Source: Agrypnia vestita (Eukaryota; Arthropoda; Insecta; Trichoptera; Phryganeidae). Taken from it: a stretch of 64,000 nt of DNA. The notes beneath the pieces were generated by a model, which ran no database searches, was not told the DNA's origin, and saw only the letters and a list, made by a program, of their open reading frames with translations. Made by a program: the position numbers and the translations under genes. The stretch lies in contig JADDOH010010219.1 of assembly GCA_016648135.1 (NCBI GenBank), positions 1-64,000 of the forward strand. The letters run 5' to 3'. Of this stretch, positions 10,835 through 23,600 are shown one piece after another. How positions within the stretch are numbered: the stretch's first letter is position 1; the number at the start of each line of letters is the position of its first letter.

Positions 10835-11990
10835 CTTTGTTTTTTCACTATTTTTTTAATGATTTTAGTAAAATAGATTTAAGTAAAAATAATTTTAGCG
10901 ATATTTGATATATGTGAAATTGGTCTATAATTATTCATTTCACTGGGTCACCAGTTTCGAAAATCAGAGTTACAATGGTTTTTTTTGTAATTCGGAGGAA
11001 ATATTCCTGTTTTAAGATTCAAATTTATTAGGTACATTATTGTTTGGCAATATAATTTTTCATTTGTTTCAGAAAGTGTACAATTATTTTGTCGTATCCT
11101 GGTGCCGAAACTCCTTTTAAGAACATTATAGTATTTTTAATCTCGCTTTCTGTTACTGGATTGAATGTTGACATGGAGCAGTGAACAAGAGGGGTTGTTG
11201 TAGAGTTATATATATTTATAGATTGGTTTTCTGGTGTATTTTATTAACGAGTTTTGATCCGACATTTATGAAGAAAGTATTGAATAAGTTTGCACATTTT
11301 TTAGGTTCAGTCTTTGTGCATATATTTTGGCTGAGGTATTTTAAACTTTTTTTTTTATTTCCAATAATTTCATTTATGGTTTTCCATTTTGCCTTTGGGT
11401 TGTGTTCGTTTTCCGTGATTTTTCTCTTGTAAAATTGCTTTTTGATATTACGTATAATGTTTGTTAATTTATTTTTGTATTTTAAAAAGAATAATATTGC
11501 GGAAGTATTTGAAGGATACCTTTTCGTAAACCGAAAAAGATTATTTTTGATTCTAATTGATTTTAGTAGTCCTGGAGTGATCCTAGGCTTTATAGGTCTA
11601 AGTTGAGAAGTGATAGTGATAATTTTTTTCGTCGTATTTTTGTCAATTAGATATGTTAGTAATTTTTCAAACTTTTTTGAGGCATATTCAATGTCGTTCT
11701 CAGTTACAATAGATTCCCAAGTTTCATTTTTTATGTCATGTTCTTGGTTTTCCATATTTAAGCATATTTTTTGTTTAAAATTATTTTAATCTTTTTGGTT
11801 GGCAATATTTTTATTTAAATCGTACATAATTATACATGTATAGTGGTCTGTTATACAGGTTTTCCATATTATTGATAAAAAAAATCAATTTTGTTATAAG
11901 TTGTCCATATATGATCATTAAATGAAGGTGATCAATAATGAAGGATAACATCAGGCTGATACACCATTAAATTATTGATACAATGAATGA
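10835..11990 (-). pseudogene. Jockey-like non-LTR retrotransposon fragment (end of endonuclease, linker, start of RT)
   Basis: Read on the minus strand from 11990 downward. At 11907-11960 a translation ending SPSFNDHIW matches the C-terminal SDH motif of the apurinic-type endonuclease. The intact 179-codon frame at 11216-11755 is the linker: KPRITPGLLKSIRIKNNLF, then YKNKLTNIIRNIKKQFY, KWKTINEIIGNKKK, and near its end FNTFFINVGSKL, matching the conserved 'FN.yF..ig..l'. At about 11080-11165, TESEIKNTIMFLKGVSAPGY matches 'EI...i..LK..sapG.D'. At about 10890-10945, NNYRPISHISNIAKI matches 'nYRPISll...sKi'. Frameshifts and stops occur after the linker, and the YXDD core is missing. Confidence 0.8.
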
Positions 11991-12364
11991 CACTAGCGAG
12001 GTTAGGTTAAATCTTTTTACTTTTAAAATTCATACACAGAAAAAAAAATCTTCTGAGAGACAATAGTGACAGAGTTTATTGTGAACATAATTATTATACA
12101 CTACATTATTCAACTTTAATTGTATTTCACGAAGTTTCAATCAAAAACTTGTTGAGTTACAACGTTTGGAAGCAGCAGGCATTTTAACTCTTCCTCTGTA
12201 AAAGTAGCATCACCTTAAACCACGAATCCATCAAGACGGAATTAACCCGTGGAACTGACACAAGGAGAAGAGTAAAAGTGTGTACTGTAATCTCATTAAG
12301 TCTAACTTCTCCTTCACTCCGTTATACAGTACATAAAGCCCGGCTCGCAAAAACCAGGTAAGAA
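11991..12364. other. no recognised feature
   Basis: AT-rich sequence with nothing identifiable. Confidence 0.5.
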
Positions 12365-12537
12365 TTAAGGTGGAACAGAAAAATGTCGCCCTGGGGGGTG
12401 ATTGCGACCCCGTCCCCCGCTGCTTAACCCTAAACTGTGGAACAGTTCATCCTTCTTGTGAATTAATCGTCTAGGCGCGCAATCAATACAGGAAGAGTAA
12501 TTGTCCGAATGGGGGGTGGGCGACCCCACAGGGTTAA
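12365..12537 (-). repeat. two short TTAA-bounded units in tandem
   Basis: TTAA occurs at 12365-12368, 12424-12427 and 12534-12537. On the minus strand the larger unit begins TTAACCCTGTGGGGTCGCC and has CACCCCCC just inside. The smaller unit begins TTAAGCAGCGGGGGACGGGG and has GGGGTCGC..TCACCCCCC at the corresponding place. Both units end with CTGTTCCAC followed within about 10 bp by TTAA. The region is strikingly C/G-rich against its AT-rich flanks. It resembles two head-to-tail TTAA-type miniature elements sharing the middle TTAA; a truncated dimer is an alternative. Confidence 0.45.
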
Positions 12538-13305
12538 ATTGAACCAGGCAAATTTGTTGCAATGCAAGTAGTAAGATTTTAGGGTTGAATCCTGGCCATT
12601 TGATTAATGGAATGGTACATCATTCCAAAAAAAAAAACGGAAAGCTCACCAAAGACTAGAAAAATTACCTGAAATAATTGAAATATTCATTAATACCTCT
12701 GTCAAATATCGAATTAGTTCTGTATTTATGTAGTAGATTGAAATACGTGTGATGTTATGAGAACTTAATTATACGGTTAATTTTGACGTTGTGTGTCAAC
12801 TCTAGGCCCCCCGTAGTGTTGTATCTATAAGATCCATGTAATATATTTTTAAGGAGGGCTTAAACGTTTCTGTCACAGTAAGCGCGGATGGATTTATCTC
12901 AACAAGATCAATTCTACGGTCCGAATTCAGAGTCAATACATTGATGATTTAAAAGTTAAGGTGTGTATTCAAAGCGTAATTTTCAGTACAAAATAACACT
13001 TTAATGGCGTACCTTAATCTTTAAATTATCTAAGTATTGACTCTGTATTTGGGTCTTTATCTATAATCTATTCGCAATTATTAGCTACGTACGTACATCA
13101 ATATAATTAATTGTTTACACTAGCTTTTCACACAAATCTCACAAACTTCTGTCTATAGTCTCATCTTTAACTAGGTTTTCTTCCACCTGCATCGTGTAAT
13201 TTCTATGATATTAGATATTATTTTCTGTCTGTTTTATTTTCATCTTTCGTGATTTATTATCGAAAGGTTCAGATTCTTAAATCTGCCCTCATATCTCGAG
13301 TTGAT
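12538..13305. other. no recognised feature
   Basis: Nothing identifiable by eye on either strand. Confidence 0.45.
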
Positions 13306-13927
13306 TTAACTCTTAAAAGACTGTACTAAAAAATACCTTCGGGAACGGTGGAATAACACAGCGTTACATGATTAAAAATCGATATAGGTGGTATAAAAAA
13401 TATTTATAAGACTTTTAAAGGGCTTTATATAATTATGTAAGATTAACATACATATATGCATAATTTTAGTAAATTATCAAAAAATCATGACATCGAATTT
13501 GCGTGCGCTCACGCCAACGTATCATTAACAACTGGATTCAACGACGCGGTCGACTGCAGTCCATCTTTGTTTATTATTTATTACGCGATTCTACCATGCT
13601 CTCTCGATATTATTTTCTCTTTCACCGAAACCCAAGCAACTGCATCTCTATCCTACATGAAAGGTAAGGTATTGTCGTGCTCTTTCTTACTCGATTTAAC
13701 TGCGTCGTGCAATATTCTGATTTCTTTTAGTCACTAGCCGAAAATACGAGATTAATTAATTAAAAAATCCGTAAATTCATAACCATTTTATTTAGTCATT
13801 TTGGTGTGAAGATGTCTATTCGATGTTTTTAAAAAATATGACGTTTTAGTTTTGGTAAATAAAGTAGATATTAAATATTTTCTATGACATGTAGACCTAC
13901 TTTATACCACCGAAACATAGGAGTTAA
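13306..13927 (+). mobile_element. TTAA-bounded repeat element ('T2'), copy 1
   Basis: TTAA at 13306-13309 and 13924-13927 bound 614 bp. The left end is TTAACTCTTAAAAGACTG, and the reverse-complemented right end is TTAACTCCTATGTTTCGGTGG, so only the first few bases are inverted repeats. A second copy at 37471-38137 matches along its whole length, for example TACCTTCGGGAAC, GAATTTGCGTGCGCTCACGC, TTTTCTCTTTCACCGAAACC and TTTTCTATGACATGTAGACC. It has no convincing coding sequence: the 93-codon frame at 13456-13737 is not conserved in copy 2. Two copies with TTAA at both ends support a mobile TTAA-specific element. Confidence 0.65.
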
Positions 13928-14642
13928 AGACGTCAAAAATAACCTCAATAATTGAATTGTTGGCATCTACTTACATATTGTCATATTTAAAGTTGTTGCA
14001 TTTGATGATCGTTGATAGAATTATTCAAAAATGTAAGAATTCGGATGTATGTATACTGACTATTACCAACGAAGTCTTTAGTTATATGAGTAACATTTTT
14101 ATTCACTTTATTTTTATAATAGGTGTCTTGCATTTGCATAGTACAGAACCGACATAGATTCTACAAAAGCCAATGGGTTGGTATGTACGCTGTTCGCTGT
14201 TCGGTACGCTGTTCGCGAGTAATGTTGATTGACTTGGAATATTCAGTTTTAAGCAGAGTCGTCGTAGTCTCTAAAAACAGCCAAAGCAATCCGATGCCAT
14301 TTCTTAGAATCTACTGCATTCCTGGCGGCTCTCTGCCATTGCTTATTTGCACATTATTTTACATTGTACCTTATTTTCAATATTTTTGATGGTCTTTTGC
14401 AAGAACGAGTTCTCTACCTTGTGTCACTGCCAGTATTAATTACGCTACCGTTAATAAATGTGTTGTGTGGGACATGGACTTGGCCTTTAGAGTAAAAAAG
14501 TCAACCTGTCGACGTATGAGTAGGACTAACATGGGAGCTTTCGCTCAAGAAACGGTCCTGGAAATGCGGTGGGTGACCATTCATTGTACCACTACCTTAT
14601 CATTGCAACTTATGTCTTATGCTATCTCGCGTGATATGTCAG
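13928..14642. other. no recognised feature
   Basis: Several short frames (13957-14157, 14123-14389, 14465-14698 plus) overlap without any recognisable domain. Confidence 0.45.
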
Positions 14643-14689
14643 AAAAATTCCACCATATACGTTTGTGCAACGTATATGGTGGAATTTTT
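14643..14689. repeat. perfect 21-bp hairpin with a 5-nt loop
   Basis: The left arm 14643-14663 and right arm 14669-14689 are exact reverse complements around the loop TGTGC (14664-14668). The pairing stops sharply at both outer edges. It is unlike a short chance palindrome and could form a stable cruciform or RNA hairpin. No matching copy was noticed elsewhere in the window. Confidence 0.85.
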
Positions 14690-16367
14690 GGAAGATAAAC
14701 GATGAAAAACATTTATTTTTAGACTCTTTATAATTCTTCGCTATACTAAATTGACATTATTATATATGAATTATTATTATGCTTATTGATATACTTAATT
14801 GGCTAAGATCGGCCATTGCTGATAACGATGAAACCACAGATTAAACTATCCGGCGCCATCTATTCTGATGTACAGCGATCGGCACATGTCCTAATAATTC
14901 CACAATACACATTAGTGGAAGATAATATGGCATGTGTACATTATGTGACAAGTCAGCATTTATTTTGTAGAAATTGGAAAATATTGAGTTTTTGAATCTG
15001 TTTTTCGGTAAACTACCTATGAGATTCAAAGCATTCAAGACCAGTACCACATTTCTAATGCTTCTATCTTCATGCAATCTTGTTATCAACATCCATGTCT
15101 CGGACCTAAATAGACTGGGAATTATAACGCATCATAGTACATCTGGTGATGTAAACCTTTACACTAATTCGGCAAGAATTTAGCAATTTATATTAAAACG
15201 CTTTAAAAATACACAAAAAATCTGTATTTAAATTTAACAAATAAACCAAATAATCTCGAAGATATATTTCGATATGTCTCGAGAATAATCTGAAAAATCT
15301 TAAAGACCTTTTATTTTGTAAAGAATATTTTATGAATAAAATTTAAAGGTTTTCAATCTTAACCCTTTTCACGTTTCTTTTAATTACCAACCTAATATTT
15401 TTATATCGTTCATAATTAACAAAATTTTATTTGTGTAATAAAAAGTGAACATTTTTTATTTCTTATCAACTCCAATTTTAATCTTCGTTAATTGATTACG
15501 TAATAAATAATAAATAATTTTTTTTTTTTAAATTCTAATCCATGGGTATAGAAGGAAATTAGCTAGCTGAAGATTGTGTTCATTTCAAAGAAGGATTTGC
15601 CGAATAAAATTGGGGTAAAATAAAATGTGTATAAATTTAGCCCAAAGTTTTCTTCTCAGGCTCTAATAATTTATTGTATTAATTTATCTTCTAATTTATT
15701 TTAACGCTAAATGTCATTTTGTACAATATTTTAAGGTTATTAAGTGACCTTTTAAAAAATATTTCAAACTTTCAGATATATCAAAATATCTAATGATGTC
15801 GCTAGGTACTTAAATACTTTTATGCACAATTTTAACATTGATTTATTCAATTATAATTAAATTGTTAAAAGGTCTTAGTTGTTATAAAAATCATAGTTAA
15901 ACAAAAAAATTTGTCGCTTTTAATCTGCTTTTGGATGAAAGCCTCTCCATTAGTTCCCCATTTTCTTGCTGCCACATTTTACCGCAGGATTTGATGATTT
16001 CATCATTCAGGAAGCTTTATTTAAATTGCATGATAGATAGCTTCATGTACCGTGTAATTAATGAGATTATTACCTTATATAGAAGAGATCTTTCATCTGA
16101 TGCTTTTAATGTTGTCGTTAAATACATCGATATGACAGATCAGTTTGTTTAAAAGTTGCACACTGCGCGTTGTGGTGTGCCTATTCATTAAACCATTTAG
16201 GCATTTAGACACATAAAATTATGCGTGTCCCCTTGATAATCCAATAATTATTTAGTACGTATAGACTGTAAATCATTACCTTTATAATTAGTCATATTTC
16301 GTACGATTTTGATCCCCAATATCACTAGGCCTTCTGATACCTAATTAGTACACAATTTCATTTAGAT
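14690..16367. other. no recognised feature
   Basis: AT-rich sequence. The frames at 14841-15092 (minus), 14974-15183 (plus) and 15931-16152 (plus) have no recognisable domain. Confidence 0.45.
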
Positions 16368-16500
16368 CAAATCTAGAAGACTCACAAAAATGAAGCTATT
16401 TATATGAGAAACGTGTGTGAAATCACTTATATTGATGGTCCAGAGCTTACAAACTGTATCAGATGGCTTAATTGAAAATTCTGCACAATACAACGTTTAC
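16368..16500 (+). repeat. repeat D, diverged copy
   Basis: It shares GAAGCTATTTATATGAGAAACGTG, GATGGTCCAGAGCTTACAA, ATGGCTTAATTG and CTGCACAATACAACGTTTACC with the copy at 62145-62300. Confidence 0.6.
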
Positions 16501-16739
16501 CAATATCATCGTAAATACATGATCAAATTTTAGAAAATTGAACATACATTGTGACGAAATAAATCATATGCGTCATACTCCTTCGCGGAACACTTGATAA
16601 AAAGAAAATTTTTTAATCACCGCGCGTAATATAACACCGATAAAACAATGTTAACACGCGTAGGTACTGTGTGTACATAATCGGTGCCGCGTACATTTAG
16701 GAACTTTTAGCGGCCGGCGCTGCATTATCGGTCAACACG

Positions 16740-17190
16740 GAAGAAGATGGCGTCATTCGGATTTTGACACTCTGACGCACAAGATGTGAAACCTTCGCAC
16801 CCTTTTTAGAGGGTTCCTACGACGGAATCACAATGTGAAGCCGTCTTCCGATGTCAAGCGTGCGGCCTGCTGAGAGCTCGAGGCCCAGCACGAGGGCAGG
16901 GGACCACAATGCGGCGTAAGAACGTGCATCCATTGACCCACTGGATGCCGATCTTATCCTGAACTGAAGGAAGACACCATGGCGTGATGCAGGTGCTCAC
17001 CGTCTTCTGGACGATGCAGTTCGCACACAGAAGAAATTGGTATTCCCTGATCTCAGTCTTATCTCGAATAGATTTCACTCCATCAGCCTCGCGAGACGTC
17101 GGGGCATAACGTAGAGTTTTGTAAAGCGCCGAAGTTTGGAAGAAGTACGCAGCATCAGTGATCGATAAGGACATTTTGAGCGTCATGTCG
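16740..17190 (-). CDS. unrecognised open frame in a GC-richer block
   Basis: The minus frame 17186-16854 encodes 110 residues beginning MTLKMSLSITDAAYFFQ. It contains two cysteine pairs in the middle (LLCANC and, further on, TCITPWCL) and ends in a basic, proline-rich tail. Its GC content is clearly above its flanks, the sequence keeps a fairly even amino-acid mix, and the frame is longer than most here. I recognise no domain and no family. It could be a host exon, a piece of a transposon gene, or chance in a GC-rich island. No splice signals were convincing. On the opposite strand, CGGAAG at 16739-16744 lies next to AAGATGGCG, a promoter-like pairing, but a stop follows soon after that ATG. 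Confidence 0.25.
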
Positions 17191-18873
17191 ATGCGTTGTT
17201 GTACGTGTTAATTGTGTCTCATCCAATTTAATTGTAAATTCTAACCTGATGTCGGGCCTTTCAACGACATTTGACGAGGGGGTCAGGTCATGAGGATCTG
17301 AACCTCACGTCATAACATATGTTCCAAATCTGAGAACCTTCTGTATTTTTGATTGGAACATGATAGAGATGTCTGTAGTCCTTTCTCATGAAACACGATA
17401 AATGGATTTTGCAGCTAAGAATTATACCTCTATATATTTTTGTAAGTGCAAATAATTTCAGTTCTTCGTGGTCCAAGAATATGGGTATTCTTCTGTTCTA
17501 CGCATATAAAAATAACGCAAAAACCCTTTCTAATCTGTTCAGTCATATCAATGTGTATTCATTTTAGTATTTTCTCGATGAATTTACGATTTGAAAATCT
17601 TTAAATACATACGTTATAAACCCTAATAACTTATAAAACGTTATAATTGATTTATTTGTCGCTTAAAAATGTCAATCTAGCATCTTTTAAAATCCCACTG
17701 ATACCACTGGATCACTTAATTGTCCAAGAATTTGCCATCCTCCAAGCGCATATTCGATTATACCAGCTACTATTTATATTTCTTCTTCTCTCTTAAATAA
17801 ACCATTCTTTCCCTATCTCTCAGTACTCGAAACTTTTTAGTCAAATTTTGAGTTAAAAGTACAACTTACGTAGCCTATATGAATACAAAAATTATGCGTG
17901 CTGTCAAAAATATACCAAAGTTTCATATGACAGCTTAAACCATACGAAGTTAGAAGCTGGATACTGCAAGATTGAAGTAAAATATTGCCGCAGGTTCACA
18001 TCGGTGGAGGTCCAAATGAAACACTCGTAAACAAGTAATTTTTTATTGAAAACAAGTCACTATTTTGTTGAAGTCACTGAACACAAAGTTTATCTGGATC
18101 ACTGGAAAGTTCCATTCGTGTCTGGTCATACTTTTTTACGACGTAATTCATAAGAATCCGATTTCTCGAAACTCCTGGAATATTTGTATTCCACTGGATT
18201 TCAGATGTTTCTAAAGAATCCTAATATTATTCATATCGTTAGAAAACACTTGACCGAGTGCAGTTCCTCTCGATTTTAAGATCTCGTTACAAATTATAAA
18301 AATACCTCTTAGATTGCCTATACACACATGGTACTCGATCAAAATATTTCCAAAAGACAAGTTTTAATTTTATTTCAGATGTTGTAAACTACACATTAAT
18401 AATGAGATTTCACAAACCTAATATTAACGTTCCTCCTCGCAAGTGTATGATACACCTTGAAATATTTAGTCTGAAGAAGCGTTTTTACATCACATGAGAA
18501 GTATGGAAAGATTTTTTTATTTGGTGGTCTATTTTTAATAGAGTTACAGCTGTATCACTACAATAATAGAATTCCCTGAAGAACTTACTAAGATGAGATA
18601 CATTTAATAATTTGTCGCTTGTAATACAGAGGATTATTTGAGTTGTTCTCTTTGTTAGCGTTAGGTGGCGTTGTACTCCTAATAATACGTTAGTATTAAA
18701 ATTTAATATTTATGACGCGCGCTTCTAACTTTTGTTTTTAGTTCCTTTACGCAGTCATGCCAGTGTTTTAGAGCGTACCTGGTTTGTATTAGGGAGTCTT
18801 TTTTTAGAAACGATCGTTAAGGGGAGTTAAGTGGAAGATATAAATTAAGTAACGCTGAATGAAAAAATAACTG
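17191..18873. other. no recognised feature
   Basis: AT-rich sequence. A 62-codon minus frame at 17288-17476 has no recognisable domain. Confidence 0.5.
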
Positions 18874-18924
18874 TTTCTTATTCTAGGTAAGTAACAGTGA
18901 ATGTTGTTTACCTAGAATAAGAAA
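18874..18924. repeat. 17-bp hairpin
   Basis: The arm TTTCTTATTCTAGGTAA (18874-18890) is the exact reverse complement of 18908-18924, with a 17-nt loop. A GTAAC.(G/C)TGAATG motif occurs both before the left arm and inside the loop. Confidence 0.8.
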
Positions 18925-20429
18925 AAAATATTAATTTGGCTTGCTTGAACTAGAATGGTCATCTAGCGTGATTATCCTTGATGACCCGGGTACAGTCCTT
19001 TTGGTGGCAATATAGTACAAAATAAAAATACTAACTTAATTTTAAATATTTTGAGTATGTCCAAATTTTTCAAGAACAAAATACTGGATTTTATCCACAG
19101 GGGACATCATTAATCAAGATATATTGTAGATATCCCCCTGAGGAGATTCCCTCACCACACAAATAATCATATTTATTTTTGGTGAGGTATATACATACAA
19201 AAAAAATATGTGTAGCGACTAACCGATATAGCGACCACCGCTTCTTCGTGGTCCATCAAAAATAAAGTATATACATTTAACATTTTGTGGGATTAGCCAA
19301 GACGCACACTATTAATATATACCTCCTACTTTCGATGTTTTATAGGCTTTTTATTATATTACGTAGATATAAATGAATCAATAATTCTTAAATTTGTTCC
19401 GTGATTGTTCATGGGTGTTTAATTATGTTTTATATATAATAGTAGTATAAAGAATGATTAACTTAAAGAAGAGTGAATAAAGGTTTATTTCATTTAAAAA
19501 ATGTTTTTAAACATTTTGAGAAATCTCTTTGATAATGATTAAACTTAACTTCGATTTTAAGTAATCGTATAAATATTCGAAAATAAATTTCTTGTACAAC
19601 AAAAGGCTGTGTGTGGCTCATATTAATCATAATACAAATATTATTTTATGCGTGGCTTGGGTAGTTTTGCCTGTATTTAATTAAGATATATTTTTGGTAG
19701 CTCTGGGCATCCGTAATATTTTGATGAAACCTTATACGTGATATATTGTATTAGGTTAATATTATTATAAACAATAGGTTTCAAAACCACAAGTTTATTA
19801 AGAACATGTTTCTTGAAATTACCTTATTTAAATACCTTGAATATTATATATTTTCATATAAAGTTTTATTTATTTAAAAGAAAAAGGAACTTCATATGAA
19901 AATGATAATTATATTTTCTGGGCCTAACCGTATCCATATGAACAATTTTAGACGTAAATTTTGTAATTGTTTATTTTAATTTTTAAGAAAAAGAACATTG
20001 ATGTGACGAATTAAATAATATAATGTGTATGTTTATTTATTTTTTTAAATTTTAAAATTGTGGGTTCATACTGGCCGGAACATCTATGTATACATTGTCA
20101 TGGGAATTACCAATTGTTGACCATACATACTATAGAATAGTTTATTCAAACTTTGAAAGAAGATAAATAACAAAATAGGTATATACAACATTTATAATGT
20201 GTGGATGTTTTTCCGGTGAAATTGGTGAACATTGCATTGTGTAAAGGGATGATTTAATCCAGCAATCAAAATTGTCATAATTGCTGTGGCCACAATACAA
20301 TTCATGATTTCCATATAAGATATGTGTGAGACTTCTATAATTTATCTTTATTAATGAGTGTGCCTCTGCGGACAAACTCCAGTAATTATATTCTCGGAAT
20401 AAACATATAAAAATATTGTTAAAATATTA
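18925..20429. other. no gene; one short inverted repeat
   Basis: CCTCACCA at 19149-19156 pairs with TGGTGAGG at 19180-19187. The rest is AT-rich with nothing identifiable. Confidence 0.5.
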
Positions 20430-20609
20430 AGTTTGTTGGTCTTGTGGTTAGGACACCCGCCTCGTGATCCAAAGGTAACGGGTTCGAACCTCACTCCAGA
20501 CTGGCAAGTTAGTCCAATTTTCATAACAAAAGCATTTAGCTTAGTTTGAAAATAGTAAGAAAATTGATGAGACACGTATTCCGTGCTCGTATCGCTATTA
20601 AAAAAAAAA
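20430..20609 (+). mobile_element. tRNA-derived SINE, full-length-looking copy
   Basis: The head contains TTGGTCTTGTGGTTAGGAC (A-box-like, about 20435-20452), CCGCCTCGTGATCC in the anticodon region, and GGGTTCGAACC (B box, 20480-20490), as in a tRNA gene. A non-tRNA body follows (CACTCCAGAC..GGCAAGTTAGTCC), and then a tail with GATGAGACACGTATTCCGTG and an A-run ending near 20609. The same head and tail recur at 50551-50733 and 56356-56529. The mismatched acceptor stem and the attached body argue against a functional tRNA gene. Confidence 0.8.
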
Positions 20610-23600
20610 TGACGAAGGTACCAGTTATTATAACGTTAAAAATTGAATAATTTTCTACACCACAAGTTAAACCTATTTAATCATATCAATGTTTTCCGTT
20701 TCTTTTAGCTTTTTTAATTTTAGCAAAGCCCTGGGATTTATATTGAGTTTTATATTTCAAATTTCAAAGTACATTTTTGATATAACCGAAATCTCTATTG
20801 AGAAGCCAACTTGAGGTAACTCTGTTACGCGGTCTTTCTGTTATAATGTACCTACATGTACAAACCATAGAAAAAATCCAAGAATCCAAAACAAATCCTT
20901 AAAATCTGTCAACTTTAATTAAATCTAATCATTTCAAAAATTACAGTCCTGATGTATAGTCCTAGTGCAATATTTATGAAAAAAAAAAAGGAAAAGCAAT
21001 TTAGATACGACATTAGAAAAATAACACGTAACACTATTTTTAATTATGAAATAAGAATTAATATAGAAAATAAAATTGAGATTTATATCATAAATCAACA
21101 ATTTATATGAAATATAGAATCACGATGAAAGTGTAAATGCGTGAGTTGATCAGTGCTCGGCGTAATGTTTTACGAATTTCGTTTAAAGTAGGCACATATT
21201 ATACGTTTGTATGACTATTAACAATGTTAATTAAAATTTTACTTTTAAACTGATACAATTATAAACCGTTAACAAAGCGCTTTAGATGCCAACTGAGTGG
21301 AAGAGTTGGAAAGTCGTGCCCGAGGTGGTACAGGGGGATCAAAAATACGTGTAAACTCAGTGAATGGACCAAGTTCAAGGAATAGACCAAGAAATAGTGA
21401 AACTCAAACTAAATTAGGGGAAGGCCGTGAGACGTGCCGCCCGGGGAGAAGTTCTCGGATTACCCTGGCAAAGATTGATTAAGGTAAGAAGAAAAAGTAT
21501 AAACCTTTTATTTAAAAATTAAGCCACTGTTACGATTCGGACACATTTGTTTTATTTATCTTTGATGTAGGGTATTGTTATTAATTTATTACAAATCAGT
21601 CTTACTACGCAACTTTGTCAAAGATTTGGATTGTTGTGTATATTAATGTTATATTCCATCGAGTAACACTAAAAAAAATTAATGCTTGAAGGAAAGAAGA
21701 AACAAATCAAGCAATCACAAACTATTTAATTCAAAACGATATACAATACATTCAAATAAAATATCTTCGCCTATTTTTTAAAACATTATTCTTAGAAATA
21801 ATCTAATTATATGGGGGGTACCATATTTTTGACAGTTAAATAAAAAAATTGAAAGTATCACAATTGACGATGCAGGTGATGTTGCGTGCTCAGATAGCGG
21901 TTGACGTTGCGTTGACCTAGATATTCCAGGTGGGTAAAATTGTGTTAATTTTGCGGTTCCAGAGCTTTTCATTTTTCAAACAAGCAAACTTTCCATTTTA
22001 TGGTTTAGATGCTGGTTTATTTTTTGACACAAATATTTATATATGTTTCCTCCATTGCAGGTCACCATATAACACTTTTATATAACGGATGCTTTGAAAA
22101 GATAAAGAAGGATAGTTTGAAAAATATTAAGAATGTGCTTTACGCGTAGTCCAGGGGCGTGTGGATTGAAAATAGCCTTCACGTAAACATATTTATGTTT
22201 TGGAAAAAATATCGAAATAAAATATGCATCTAGAAATATTCATTTTACGATTAAATGTATCATAATATTCAGTCATGTATACATTAAGTTTCGTTTTTTC
22301 CCACGTAAAAGCCTCACGCGCCTGGCCTTTACTCATTTATGTTATTTTATTTGAAGAAATAATGTAAAAGTATAAGCAAAAAGTAATGAGAAGATGAAAA
22401 TTTTTATAGGTTAACTCAAAATATAGATAAAAATCTGCGCTTCATTATTCGAATCAAGTTTATTGATACCACTTTTTTATATTAGTTAACCTTTGAAAGG
22501 GCGCGTTGCGTACATTTTACGACAAATTTGATTCTTTGTATTTAGAGTTTTTAAGAAATGCCAATTGCATAATTAGTTGATTCCATTGATAGAATTATAT
22601 TGAACGTGATGGCAATCGGATCGTTTTATTTGACATATGAAGTCCGTCTGATATAAAATATGCAACACGTACCTACGATTTTTTTTATTTCTTAAAGTGA
22701 ATATGACATCCCCGTATATTAATAAGAATTTTACATGTAACATTATACAAACTATTATTAATATACTTTACATAATAACTTACATATTAACATTTTCATA
22801 TTAATCTATAATATAATCAAACAATTATATAATCTACGATAAGATATTGTCATTTTCTTTGTATATTGCATTGTAATATATGATACTTATTATAATAGGT
22901 TGATTTTTTATATCACAGAAAGATATCATTGTCCTTTTCGTTGAAATTTAACTTTTACTTTTATTACGATTTTGATTTATGATTTGATTTGATTATTTAA
23001 AAAAAATTTTTTTATTTGATATTCTGATTACTTTACAATAAGATTATTCTATATATTAAGTTACTTAATTATACAATAGGTCAGAAAAATAACACATACA
23101 ACAATTTTCCGGAAATATACTGAAGATGTGTTGAATTTGAATGATATTGAACTGGGGGTAACCTTTTTGCCGAAAGATTTTTTTAGTTCAACTATTAAGA
23201 TTTACATAATTAAAAAAATAAATTATATTCAATAATTTAAATGACCCGCCCGTTAAAAGTCTCCCGATAGATCATATTATTTTGCTTCATGTAAAAAAAC
23301 TGAACTTAAAATTATTATAACGAAGTTTCTCTATTTATATTACAATATTCGGATAAGTAATTATTTTGTTTGACATGACGACATTAAGACAATTTTTTTC
23401 TGATTTTCTGACAACTCTCATCCGCGCCCAGGCTACGGGTATTTTTAAGATTCGTACTTTCTTTGAATAGCTCACGAAAATCTCCTCCTGCGGGTGACAC
23501 GGACCCCATCGTCCTGTGGAGAGGGTCAGGTTCTCCTTTGTTAATATAAATATCCTTTAATGCTTCCTACCTACGAAATCAATTGTGCTGCTTTACTTAT

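Noticed and set aside
12001..12015. GGTTAGGTTA as insect telomeric repeat
   Set aside because: Only about two units; telomeric arrays or interstitial telomere tracts need many more.
13456..13737. 93-codon frame in TTAA element copy 1 as a transposase
   Set aside because: The matching region of copy 2 is broken by frameshifts and has no related peptide; no domain.
20430..20500. Functional tRNA gene
   Set aside because: A and B boxes are present but there is no paired acceptor stem, and a SINE body and A-tail follow; the same unit recurs twice.
21297..21482. Exon with splice donor AAGGTAAG
   Set aside because: The frame has its own stop just before the donor and no upstream acceptor or start is convincing.
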